Part shown: piece by piece, positions 37,082-44,252 of the stretch
How the letters are laid out: each line of letters starts with the position of its first letter
Numbering within the stretch: position 1 is the stretch's first letter
DNA from: Bin80 sp964503085
GTDB taxonomy: Bacteria; Bacteroidota; Rhodothermia; Rhodothermales; Bin80
DNA length: 64,000 nucleotides
Direction: 5' to 3'
Assembly: GCA_964503085.1 (NCBI GenBank)
Contig: CAZCYQ010000013.1
Span: 1 to 64,000 of the forward strand
Made by a program: the position numbers and the translations under genes
Notes under the pieces: generated by a model
The model's input: the letters and a program-made list of their open reading frames with translations, nothing else
What the model was told of the DNA's origin: nothing
The model's database searches: none

Positions 37082-39505
37082 ATGTATCGTGTCACCTACT
37101 TGATTCCCCTGTTGTTTGCCGTGCAGGTCTCTGCACAGTCCTGGGGTGACGTACGCGGCACCGTCTTGGAAGCTGGCACAGGTTTGCCACTCCCAGGCGT
37201 CAGCATCCTCGTGAACGAAACCAATTTTGGAACGGCCTCGGACGAATCTGGCAGATATACCCTGCGACTTCCAGTAGGCCGTTATGCAATGCGATTCTCT
37301 TATGTGGGTTTTGCAACTCGCATTGACTCCGTGAATATTTCTGCACGCACCGAAACAACCCTGGATATCACGCTTACCCCTGCCGTACTTGGGGCAGGAG
37401 AGGCCATCGTTGAAGATGACGCGACACTCGGTGCCGGGGTGCAACAGATAACACCGGAACAGGTGCGCCACATGCCTTCCCCGTTCAAGGGCTTCCAGGC
37501 ACTCCTAGTTCTGCCCGGTGTCTCAGCCAACAACGAACTGTCCAACCAGTATTCCGTACGCGGCGGTGGATTTAATGAGAACCTGATTTTTCTTAACGGC
37601 TTCGAAATCCATATGCCATTCCGCCCCAGACAAGGAGAACAGGAAGGCGTTGGGCTTTTCAACCCGGAATTGTCGCGGCGGATCACATTGTACACGGGGG
37701 GATTTCCTGCTAGATACGGCGGAAAGATTTCTTCTGCACTAGACATTGAATATGCAGCAACGGACGACTTCACTACAAGCGCAACCCTGTCCCTTCTGGA
37801 TGGCTCAGCAACGGCCTCCTCCACTACTGATGTATTCTCATGGCAGATCGGTTTGCGCAAGGCCCGCGCACGACGGTTCTTCTCCACACAGGAATTGAAA
37901 GGCAACTATCAGCCCGATTATGAGGATGTGCAGGTACGTCTTACCTACTCACCGACATCACAGCAGGAGATTGAGTTCATTGGACTGTATGCCGATCATG
38001 TATTCCGCCTGGATCCGCGCGGACGACGGACCTTTTATGGAACAGTGTCCGCAGATGAGGGTCCCGCAGATATTCGTTCCGTATGGCTTTCGTACTCCAA
38101 CGAAAGCACCGAACAGGATGGATACCAGACAGGACTTGCCGGACTGCGCCTCCGAAGCCGGATTGGAACACGATGGACACTGCAACACGAAGTAAGTCTC
38201 TACGCCACCCAGGAAACCGAATCCTTCTTTCTGGAAGGTGACGCGATCCTGTACGACATCGTTACCGACGACGATGCAGATCGGACAGAAGTACCCAGAG
38301 GTATGGCCCGTCAGGAAGATCTTGCAGATAACGAAATCACGGTGACTACGCTAACCGGCCGCGGCCTGTATAACTGGACCGGAGAACTGCATGCAGGGGA
38401 AGTCGGATGGAGTCTGAGGAGTTTGAGTTTTGAGGATGTGCTCAAAGAGGAATCCATTGTTTCCGGCAGAGGAATTGACCAGGAATCGGTCCGGTTGGTT
38501 GTAGACAGCCTCGAGGGAACAGTGAAGCTGAATACATCTCAACTGAGTTTCCATGCAGAAGACACCTACAGCGTCAATGCTGATTTCCTGCTCAGTGCTG
38601 GCCTACGGGTAAACTGGTATGAATTCAATCATGAGTGGACTTTTTCACCCCGGGCCAGTCTGCGCTATGAAGCCTCTGACCAATTGACGTTGACTGCATC
38701 CGCGGGAGTGTATTATCAACAGCCTACATACCGCGAACTACGCGGCACTCCCAGTCCAGATATACCGCTTAGTGCGTCGTTGAATAAGAATCTGCAGTCG
38801 CAGCGCTCAATCCAAGTCACCGCCGGTGCAGAATTGTTTATTCCACGCAAAAGGTTGTACCTGCGGGGAGAAGCGTACTATAAGCAGTTGACGAATGTAA
38901 TCAGCTATTCACTCGAGAATGTGAGGATCAACTACAGTGGCCAGAACGATGCCTCCGGTCATATATATGGACTAGACCTTCAGGCGAGAGGTGAGTTCGT
39001 GCCGGGCATGGAAAGTTGGCTCAACTACAGCTTCATGGTCGCGCGCGAACGCTTCCTTCCCCAATATACCACCGATCTCAACACAGGCCTGCTACCAAGA
39101 CCAACCGACCAGCGCCATACCGTTGCCCTTTTTGTGCAGGACTATATTCCAACGGATCCTACATGGAAACTGCATATGCGTGCACTTTTTGGAAGCGGAA
39201 TCCCGTACACGCCCCCGATTCCAGGAAAGCGGGTAGGAAGCGTTGTCGTTCAGATTCCGGGAGCACGTCACTCGGCCCGCTACCCCGAGTTCCGCCGGGT
39301 TGATTTTGGGGTGACAAAAATCATTACCCTGAGCCAGCGTGAACGAGCTCTCCAGTTGGAAGTAACCGCCGAAATGCTGAACATATTTGACATTATCAAT
39401 ACAGTTGCATACTCTTGGCTACCCGACGCGACCGGCATCTGGCAACGCATCCCGACGCGTCTTACGCCTCGCACGATCAATCTACGACTGCGAACATCAT
39501 TTTGA
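37082..39505 (+). CDS. TonB-dependent receptor with carboxypeptidase-regulatory-like domain
   Basis: An 807-residue outer-membrane receptor. ATG at 37082 gives the signal peptide MYRVTYLIPLLFAVQVSAQ; the open frame extends further upstream into the aldo/keto reductase gene, but without signal-like sequence. A carboxypeptidase-regulatory-like domain (about 20-105, VRGTVLEAGTGLPLPGVSIL) precedes the plug (GFQALLVLPGVSANNELSNQ, YSVRGGGFNENLIFLNG, TGGFPARYGGKISSALDI) and the barrel, which ends with LTPRTINLRLRTSF. The substrate is unknown. A DUF5683-like gene follows. Confidence 0.87.
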   Translation: MYRVTYLIPLLFAVQVSAQSWGDVRGTVLEAGTGLPLPGVSILVNETNFGTASDESGRYTLRLPVGRYAMRFSYVGFATRIDSVNISARTETTLDITLTPAVLGAGEAIVEDDATLGAGVQQITPEQVRHMPSPFKGFQALLVLPGVSANNELSNQYSVRGGGFNENLIFLNGFEIHMPFRPRQGEQEGVGLFNPELSRRITLYTGGFPARYGGKISSALDIEYAATDDFTTSATLSLLDGSATASSTTDVFSWQIGLRKARARRFFSTQELKGNYQPDYEDVQVRLTYSPTSQQEIEFIGLYADHVFRLDPRGRRTFYGTVSADEGPADIRSVWLSYSNESTEQDGYQTGLAGLRLRSRIGTRWTLQHEVSLYATQETESFFLEGDAILYDIVTDDDADRTEVPRGMARQEDLADNEITVTTLTGRGLYNWTGELHAGEVGWSLRSLSFEDVLKEESIVSGRGIDQESVRLVVDSLEGTVKLNTSQLSFHAEDTYSVNADFLLSAGLRVNWYEFNHEWTFSPRASLRYEASDQLTLTASAGVYYQQPTYRELRGTPSPDIPLSASLNKNLQSQRSIQVTAGAELFIPRKRLYLRGEAYYKQLTNVISYSLENVRINYSGQNDASGHIYGLDLQARGEFVPGMESWLNYSFMVARERFLPQYTTDLNTGLLPRPTDQRHTVALFVQDYIPTDPTWKLHMRALFGSGIPYTPPIPGKRVGSVVVQIPGARHSARYPEFRRVDFGVTKIITLSQRERALQLEVTAEMLNIFDIINTVAYSWLPDATGIWQRIPTRLTPRTINLRLRTSF

Positions 39506-39686
39506 GCGGCTATCAGGTTATTTTCTTGCCTGCGTCCTCCGGATTATTTTTTCGAACCCTGAGCACGTACACGCAACCCCAGATGTTACCCGGTGTACCA
39601 CTGGTGCTGGCCTCATGTGTGGAAGGTCCTGAATAATCTGCGAACCTAAACTAAGTACACACGCATTATTACCTCGATTACGGTGC

Positions 39687-40307
39687 ATGCGCGTATTAAT
39701 TCTCCTTGTATTCTTTTTGCCAAGCGCAGTTGATTCCGCTGCTCAAGCTCCTCTGCGTCCCGCAAAAGCAGCGGCTTACAGTATCGCTTTGCCCGGTCTG
39801 GGGCACAGATATGCAAATGGAAACAAATGGAACCGTCGTGCCGCCCTCTATGTCATCGCCGATGCCGTACTTTTGGCCGGGCTTGTTACCAGTGAATGGC
39901 AGCGTGGTCAACTGGTCCAAAGCTACCAATCTTGGGCGGCGTCCTACGCGGGAGTGTCAACCACGGGGAAAGATCGACGCTTCTACGTCACAATCGGCAA
40001 TCACCTCTCCTCCAGTGATTATCGCGAAGCACAACTGCGTAGCCGACGTGTTGACCTAGCCTCATATGTGGATGATCCAGCATTCCACTGGGCCTGGACC
40101 AGCGAGCGGGATTTCCAACGGTATAGAGATCTTCGGGGAGATGCTGAATCCTGGGGGCAGCGACGGGGCAGTTTTATTGCCGCACTCGTGGCCAACCGTT
40201 TGATTGCTTCCTTATCCGCCTTGCTTACCGCACGACGTGAGCGTGAAAGCGCACTGCACATAGGAGTTACCCCCGGACCAACCCTCAAGCTCGCGCTTGC
40301 ACTGTGA
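39687..40307 (+). CDS. DUF5683-like membrane-associated protein
   Basis: A 206-residue protein with a signal sequence (about 1-20) and the segment AAAYSIALPGLGHRYANGNKWNRRAALYVIADAVLL, which is characteristic of the DUF5683 family of Bacteroidota (first 20 residues: AAAYSIALPGLGHRYANGNK). The middle is hydrophilic with many Arg and Tyr; a second hydrophobic stretch lies at FIAALVANRLIASLSALL. The family function is unknown. It follows a TonB-dependent receptor gene by 180 bases. Confidence 0.6.
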   Translation: MRVLILLVFFLPSAVDSAAQAPLRPAKAAAYSIALPGLGHRYANGNKWNRRAALYVIADAVLLAGLVTSEWQRGQLVQSYQSWAASYAGVSTTGKDRRFYVTIGNHLSSSDYREAQLRSRRVDLASYVDDPAFHWAWTSERDFQRYRDLRGDAESWGQRRGSFIAALVANRLIASLSALLTARRERESALHIGVTPGPTLKLALAL

Positions 40308-40471
40308 CTAATGTGTACGGCCCGTGCTCTCCTGGCAGCTGCACTGCAGGAATTGGGTAGGACAAGAATCTCAAATCGAATTCTGCAAGCGCCCGCACTG
40401 GCAATGGCCTCGGCGTACTCAAGCCCAATTACGTTCTCGCTGTGTACGGGTGTCCCTAGGCGGAGAAACCC

Positions 40472-41557
40472 TCACTGGGCTAGCCATGCGCTAAACCGTT
40501 CGTTCATTTCGTCCTGGTGGTCAACCCACCAAACTGAGTTGTAACGCAGGACACGCTGCATGTTGGCGGGACTCGCCGGCATGTGTGGTTCCATGTCAAC
40601 GCCAGCCACCACATGAGTAGTCACCAGTGGCATCCCGGACTTCCGTACGGGAGAATACGAGATCCGCCTCCCGATCCGCGACAAAGATTCAGCGCTGGTT
40701 GCAAATACTACATATTCCAAGGCCGCCTTGAGGCGCGGGGTGCCTCGGACAATTCCGATCTGTCCCACATCAAGCATCTGTCCGTCCCATACAATAACGA
40801 ATGGCTGGTCTTCAAGCACCTGTGCGTTGAAGATACGACCGTTGTAAGCTGTGGTCATGATCACTTCCCCGTCGGCCAGCATTTGTGGCGGCTGGGCACC
40901 TGCTTCCCACCAGATCACCTCGTCTTTAATTGTTTCGAGTTTCGCAAAAGCACGATCAACCCCCTCGGGGGTATCTAATGTGGCGTACACCTGATCTAGG
41001 GGTACCCCGTCTGCGATCAATGCCCATTCAAGATTTACCTGTGGTACTCGCCTCATTCCCCGGCGACCAGGGAAGGTCTCCAAGTCGAAGAAGTCAGCCA
41101 TTGTAGTGGGCTTGGGGCCAGGGATTGTCGCCTCACTGTAAGCATACACACTTGACCAGTAAAGATTGCCTACACCACATTCGGTCAGGCTTTCGGCCAC
41201 AAAATCTTCGATAGCGGGTGTGCCATCGGGGCCAGGCGGTAATATGTCGATGTCTATCGGTTCCAGAAGTCCTTCGTCGCATCCCCGCACCGCGTCGGCG
41301 AATTCCAGATCCACTACATCCCAGTGAATATTGCCAATCTCCACTTGTGCGCGGATTTGGGCGAGGCCTCCGTTATAGTCCTCCACCCCAACATTGATGC
41401 CCATCTCCTCGGCGAAGGGGATATTCACCGCCTCGTTGACAGCTTGTCCATATGAGCCTCCCCAAGACACCGCTGTGATGGAGCGAGGAGCTTCCGTGCC
41501 ACATCCAGTGGCCAACAGGGTAATCAGAAGCGTGAAAGTGACTGATTTAATAGACAT
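40472..41557 (-). CDS. ABC transporter solute-binding lipoprotein (PotD/PotF-like)
   Basis: A 361-residue protein with a lipobox (LITLLATGC, Cys near 19) and the fold pattern of group-I extracellular solute-binding proteins related to the polyamine/Fe families: ITAVSWGGSYGQAVNEAVNI at the mature start, HWDVVDLEFADAV, then GEVIMTTAYNGRIF. It is close to full length. No permease or ATPase gene lies next to it; neighbours are a DUF5683-like gene (convergent) and the divergent translation block. Ligand unknown; polyamine-like is only a family guess. Confidence 0.8.
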   Translation of the reverse strand: MSIKSVTFTLLITLLATGCGTEAPRSITAVSWGGSYGQAVNEAVNIPFAEEMGINVGVEDYNGGLAQIRAQVEIGNIHWDVVDLEFADAVRGCDEGLLEPIDIDILPPGPDGTPAIEDFVAESLTECGVGNLYWSSVYAYSEATIPGPKPTTMADFFDLETFPGRRGMRRVPQVNLEWALIADGVPLDQVYATLDTPEGVDRAFAKLETIKDEVIWWEAGAQPPQMLADGEVIMTTAYNGRIFNAQVLEDQPFVIVWDGQMLDVGQIGIVRGTPRLKAALEYVVFATSAESLSRIGRRISYSPVRKSGMPLVTTHVVAGVDMEPHMPASPANMQRVLRYNSVWWVDHQDEMNERFSAWLAQ

Positions 41558-41787
41558 TCAAGGTTTAATCTTTTGGTTTTACTGCATTGGTGGCGATTGC
41601 ACCGCTAATCAGGGAATTTACTGTACAAAAAGTTCTGAAAAATACCGCACTTTATATACCCGGAACTTAGCAGGAACTTGCCCCATTACATTCCCTACTT
41701 GACATTCCCTTACCAAAACCAGAATCCAACCCTGTGCACATAATTCATCTGTAGCGTTAAAGTCCGTAATTTGCATTGATGCGCGCA

Positions 41788-41862
41788 GGGGTCCTTAGCT
41801 CAGTTGGTTAGAGCGCTACGTTGACATCGTAGAGGTCGATGGTTCGAATCCATTAGGACCCA
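41788..41862 (+). tRNA. tRNA-Val (anticodon GAC)
   Basis: The acceptor stem GGGTCCT pairs fully with AGGACCC. The D-arm is TAGCTCAGTTGGTTAGAGC. The anticodon stem CTACG/CGTAG closes loop TTGACAT, giving anticodon GAC (Val). The T-arm contains GGTTCGAATCC. The discriminator base is A and CCA is not encoded. It ends 22 bases before infC and may be cotranscribed with it. Confidence 0.95.
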
Positions 41863-41884
41863 CTAACAAGGCAAATTCCTTGTA

Positions 41885-42436
41885 TTGTCTCCCTTCGAAA
41901 CAAAAACTCATAACATCATCGCAAAACGCATACAGATACGAATTAACGACGCCATTGAGGCAGATGTAGTCCGCGTAGTGGATCCAGGAGGTAAGCATGG
42001 CGTGTACGACCTGCAGGAAGCCTTGGATATGGCTGATGAACAGTCCATGGATCTGGTGGAAATTGCACCAAATGCTGATCCTCCAGTCTGCAAGATTATG
42101 GACTACGGCAAGTATCTCTACGAAAAGAACAAGAAGGAGCGCGACGCTCGCAAAAAGCAGCATCACACGCAACTCAAAGAAATCCGTTTTCGGCCCCGCA
42201 CCGATACGCATGACTTCCAGTTCAAAACAAAGCACGCCTACGAATTTCTCTCCGACGGTCACAAGGTGCGTGCCTATGTACAATTCAGAGGGCGGGATAT
42301 TATCTATAAGGAACAGGGGATGGTTATCCTGGCACGCTTCATTGATGCACTGAAAGATGTTGCCCGACTGGACCAGGAACCACGAATGGAGGGCCGGCGC
42401 ATGACCGTAACCCTTGCTCCGCTGAAAACGAAGTGA
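41885..42436 (+). CDS. infC: Translation initiation factor IF-3
   Basis: A 183-residue IF-3. The N-terminal domain has RIQIRINDAIEADVVRVVD and AADEQ-like ALDMADEQSMDLVEIAP, the linker KDARKKQ-like KKERDARKKQHHTQ, and the C-terminal domain KEIRFRPRTDTHDFQFKTKH, FLSDGHKVRAYVQFRGRD. IF-3 binds the 30S subunit and checks start codons. The start taken is TTG at 41885; no ATG or GTG lies between there and the conserved RIRIN region. A non-ATG start fits the known autoregulation of infC by rare start codons (AUU in E. coli). It begins the infC-rpmI-rplT-pheST block. Confidence 0.92.
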   Translation: MSPFETKTHNIIAKRIQIRINDAIEADVVRVVDPGGKHGVYDLQEALDMADEQSMDLVEIAPNADPPVCKIMDYGKYLYEKNKKERDARKKQHHTQLKEIRFRPRTDTHDFQFKTKHAYEFLSDGHKVRAYVQFRGRDIIYKEQGMVILARFIDALKDVARLDQEPRMEGRRMTVTLAPLKTK

Positions 42437-42505
42437 GGCACGACCCCTTGATGGAACACAATTTATCTTATCGCGGTTAGATTTCGTCTTGATTATTTCG
42501 GAACT

Positions 42506-42706
42506 ATGCCGAAGACTAAATCCAACAGCGGGGCCAAAAAACGATTCGTCCGAACTGCATCCGGGCGCCTAAAGCGTGCGCATGCCTTCAAAAGCCATAT
42601 CCTGACCAAGAAGAGCCGAAAACGCAAACGGGCGCTTGGCAAGAAAACGCTCGTCAACAAAAGTGATGAGCCACGCATTAATCGTCTTCTGGGTTCCTCC
42701 AAGTGA
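42506..42706 (+). CDS. rpmI: 50S ribosomal protein bL35
   Basis: A 66-residue very basic protein with the complete bL35 signature: MPKTKSNSGAKKRFVRTASG at the start and RLKRAHAFKSHILTKKSRKR in the middle. Normal length. It lies between infC and rplT, the universal order. Confidence 0.96.
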   Translation: MPKTKSNSGAKKRFVRTASGRLKRAHAFKSHILTKKSRKRKRALGKKTLVNKSDEPRINRLLGSSK

Positions 42707-42736
42707 CGGATCAGTGATCCCTAAATTCGCGGAAAA

Positions 42737-43087
42737 ATGCCACGCGCACGCAACAGAGTAGCTTCACGTCAACGACGCAGGAAAGTCCTTGGTATGGCCA
42801 AAGGATACTGGGGCAGCCGGAGTAAGGTCTACACCGTCGCAAAACATGCGGTCGATAAGGGACTCCAGTACTCGTACCGGGACCGCCGCAAACGTAAGCA
42901 GCAGTTCCGTCGACTCTGGATTGTGCGAATAAATGCGGCTGCCAGGCTGAATGGTACAACCTATTCCCGTCTAGCCGGTGCCCTGCGCAAAGAGGGGATC
43001 ACGCTCAACAGAAAGGTACTTGCCGATTTAGCCATGAATGAGCCTGCAACCTTCACCCGTGTTGTTCAGGAAGCGCACGGTACTTGA
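42737..43087 (+). CDS. rplT: 50S ribosomal protein bL20
   Basis: A 116-residue basic protein with the bL20 pattern MPRARNRVASRQRRRKVLGM, AKGYWGSRSKVYTVAKHAV, YRDRRKRKQQFRRLWIVRIN and INAAARLNGTTYSRL. It is an early-assembly 23S rRNA binder and, in E. coli, a translational repressor of the infC-rpmI-rplT operon. Only two bases separate its stop from the ATG of the pheST leader peptide. Confidence 0.96.
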   Translation: MPRARNRVASRQRRRKVLGMAKGYWGSRSKVYTVAKHAVDKGLQYSYRDRRKRKQQFRRLWIVRINAAARLNGTTYSRLAGALRKEGITLNRKVLADLAMNEPATFTRVVQEAHGT

Positions 43088-43089
43088 CG

Positions 43090-43140
43090 ATGACCCACAT
43101 ATCCAGTTCATTCTTTTTTAGCGGCACCTCACTTGGCTAG
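43090..43140 (+). CDS. Putative pheST leader peptide with three consecutive Phe codons
   Basis: A 16-codon frame encoding MTHISSSFFFSGTSLG, with Phe codons TTC TTT TTT at 43111-43119 and a TAG stop at 43138-43140. It starts two bases after the rplT stop (TGA-CG-ATG), so reinitiation by ribosomes leaving rplT is possible; no Shine-Dalgarno is evident. It lies in the same position (between rplT and pheS) as the E. coli pheM leader peptide, which also has a Phe run. The stop codon abuts the 5' arm of an antiterminator. Its role as an attenuation sensor of Phe-tRNA charging is inferred from this geometry. Confidence 0.8.
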   Translation: MTHISSSFFFSGTSLG

Positions 43141-43177
43141 GGGCCGAATGTAGATTGGTGAGAACATTCCCGCCCCT
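43139..43177 (+). promoter_or_regulatory. Antiterminator of the pheST attenuator
   Basis: AGGGGC (43139-43144) pairs fully with GCCCCT (43172-43177), and GAATGT (43146-43151) pairs fully with ACATTC (43164-43169), closing a 12-base loop. The 3' strand overlaps the 5' arm of the terminator at 43169-43179, so the two structures exclude each other. A ribosome paused at the Phe codons leaves the 5' arm free, while one at the leader stop codon covers it. Confidence 0.75.
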
Positions 43178-43206
43178 GCTTGCGCAGGCTTGGCGGGTTT
43201 CTTGTT
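43169..43206 (+). terminator. Rho-independent terminator/attenuator upstream of pheS
   Basis: CCCGCC and CCTGC (43169-43179) pair with GCAGG and GGCGGG (43184-43188 and 43192-43197), with a TTGC loop and a small CTT bulge, followed by a T-rich run TTTCTTGTTTTT. The hairpin ends about 10 bases before the pheS ATG. Position directly ahead of a gene, plus a competing antiterminator, marks it as an attenuator and not an end-of-operon terminator. Confidence 0.85.
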
Positions 43207-43215
43207 TTTGGTAGC

Positions 43216-44247
43216 ATGGAGACAAATCTAGAATATCTGAAAACAGTAGCGGCAACCTTCACTGAGGAGATTGCAGTAGCAAAACTTGACACGCCTGCCA
43301 AGTCCGAGGAATTCCGCATCCGGTTCCTAGGACAGCGACGCGGCGTGATCCCCAAGCTCTTCAAGACTATCCCGCATCTCCCCAAACAGGACCGTCGCAG
43401 CGCCGGACTGCTGCTGAATGCTCTGCATAAAGAAGCCCAAACCGTACTGGAGCATGCCATTGAGCAACATCGCGTGAAGTCTACAGACACCTATAATATT
43501 GACCTTACGCTGCCTGGCCGACGCAGCCAGTGGGCCGGATCCCGACATCCCATTACGCTTGCCCTGGCCAAGATCACGGATATATTTGAGCACATGGGCT
43601 TCGCGATCGCCGAGGGACCCGAAATTGAGGATGACTGGCATAACTTCACCGCCCTGAATTTTCCTGCAGATCACCCCGCCCGCGACATGCAGGATACACT
43701 CTTTGTTGAAGAGCCGGGAGAAGGCCGGGCCGGAGCCATGATGCGCACACATACCTCTCCCGTACAGATTCGAACAATGATGGCCGGGGATCCCCCATTT
43801 CGCCTGATCGCACCAGGGCGAGTTTTTCGCAATGAGGCCATCACATATAAGTCCTACTGTCTGTTTCATCAAGTAGAAGGACTAGTTGTGGACGAAGGCG
43901 TAACCATGGCTGACCTTAAACACACACTCACCGGCTTTGCGCGTGCGTTTTTCGGTGAAGAGGTCAAGATGCGATTCCGCCCCAGTTTCTTTCCGTTCAC
44001 GGAGCCGAGTGGTGAAGTAGACATCTGGTGGGACTTGCCTGATCATCCAGACGGTGGACGTTGGATGGAGATCTTAGGCAGCGGCATGGTACATCCTAAC
44101 GTTCTAGATGCCGTAGGGATTGACTCCGAACGCTATACCGGGTACGCCTTCGGCATGGGCATAGAGCGCCCCGCCATGCTCCGGTACGGTATTGATGATA
44201 TCCGCATCTTTTACGAAAACGACGTGCGGTTTTTAGCGCAGTTCTAA
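43216..44247 (+). CDS. pheS: Phenylalanine-tRNA ligase alpha subunit
   Basis: A 343-residue class II synthetase subunit. ATG at 43216 starts METNLEYLKTVAATF, the N-terminal coiled coil. An in-frame TTG at 43180 lies inside the terminator hairpin and is rejected. Class II motifs are visible: HPITLALAKITDIFEHMGF with GPEIEDDWHNFTALNFPADH (motif 1 region), MMRTHTSPVQIR, PGRVFRNEAITYKSYCLFHQ-type motif 2, and GMGIERPAMLRYGIDDIR (motif 3). It pairs with PheT to charge tRNA-Phe. Transcription probably depends on the attenuator just upstream; pheT follows after 5 bases. Confidence 0.96.
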   Translation: METNLEYLKTVAATFTEEIAVAKLDTPAKSEEFRIRFLGQRRGVIPKLFKTIPHLPKQDRRSAGLLLNALHKEAQTVLEHAIEQHRVKSTDTYNIDLTLPGRRSQWAGSRHPITLALAKITDIFEHMGFAIAEGPEIEDDWHNFTALNFPADHPARDMQDTLFVEEPGEGRAGAMMRTHTSPVQIRTMMAGDPPFRLIAPGRVFRNEAITYKSYCLFHQVEGLVVDEGVTMADLKHTLTGFARAFFGEEVKMRFRPSFFPFTEPSGEVDIWWDLPDHPDGGRWMEILGSGMVHPNVLDAVGIDSERYTGYAFGMGIERPAMLRYGIDDIRIFYENDVRFLAQF

Positions 44248-44252
44248 TCGCC

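Noticed and set aside
43180..43215. Upstream TTG start for pheS
   Set aside because: It lies inside the terminator hairpin, and the extension MRRLGGFLVFGS is not part of PheS.
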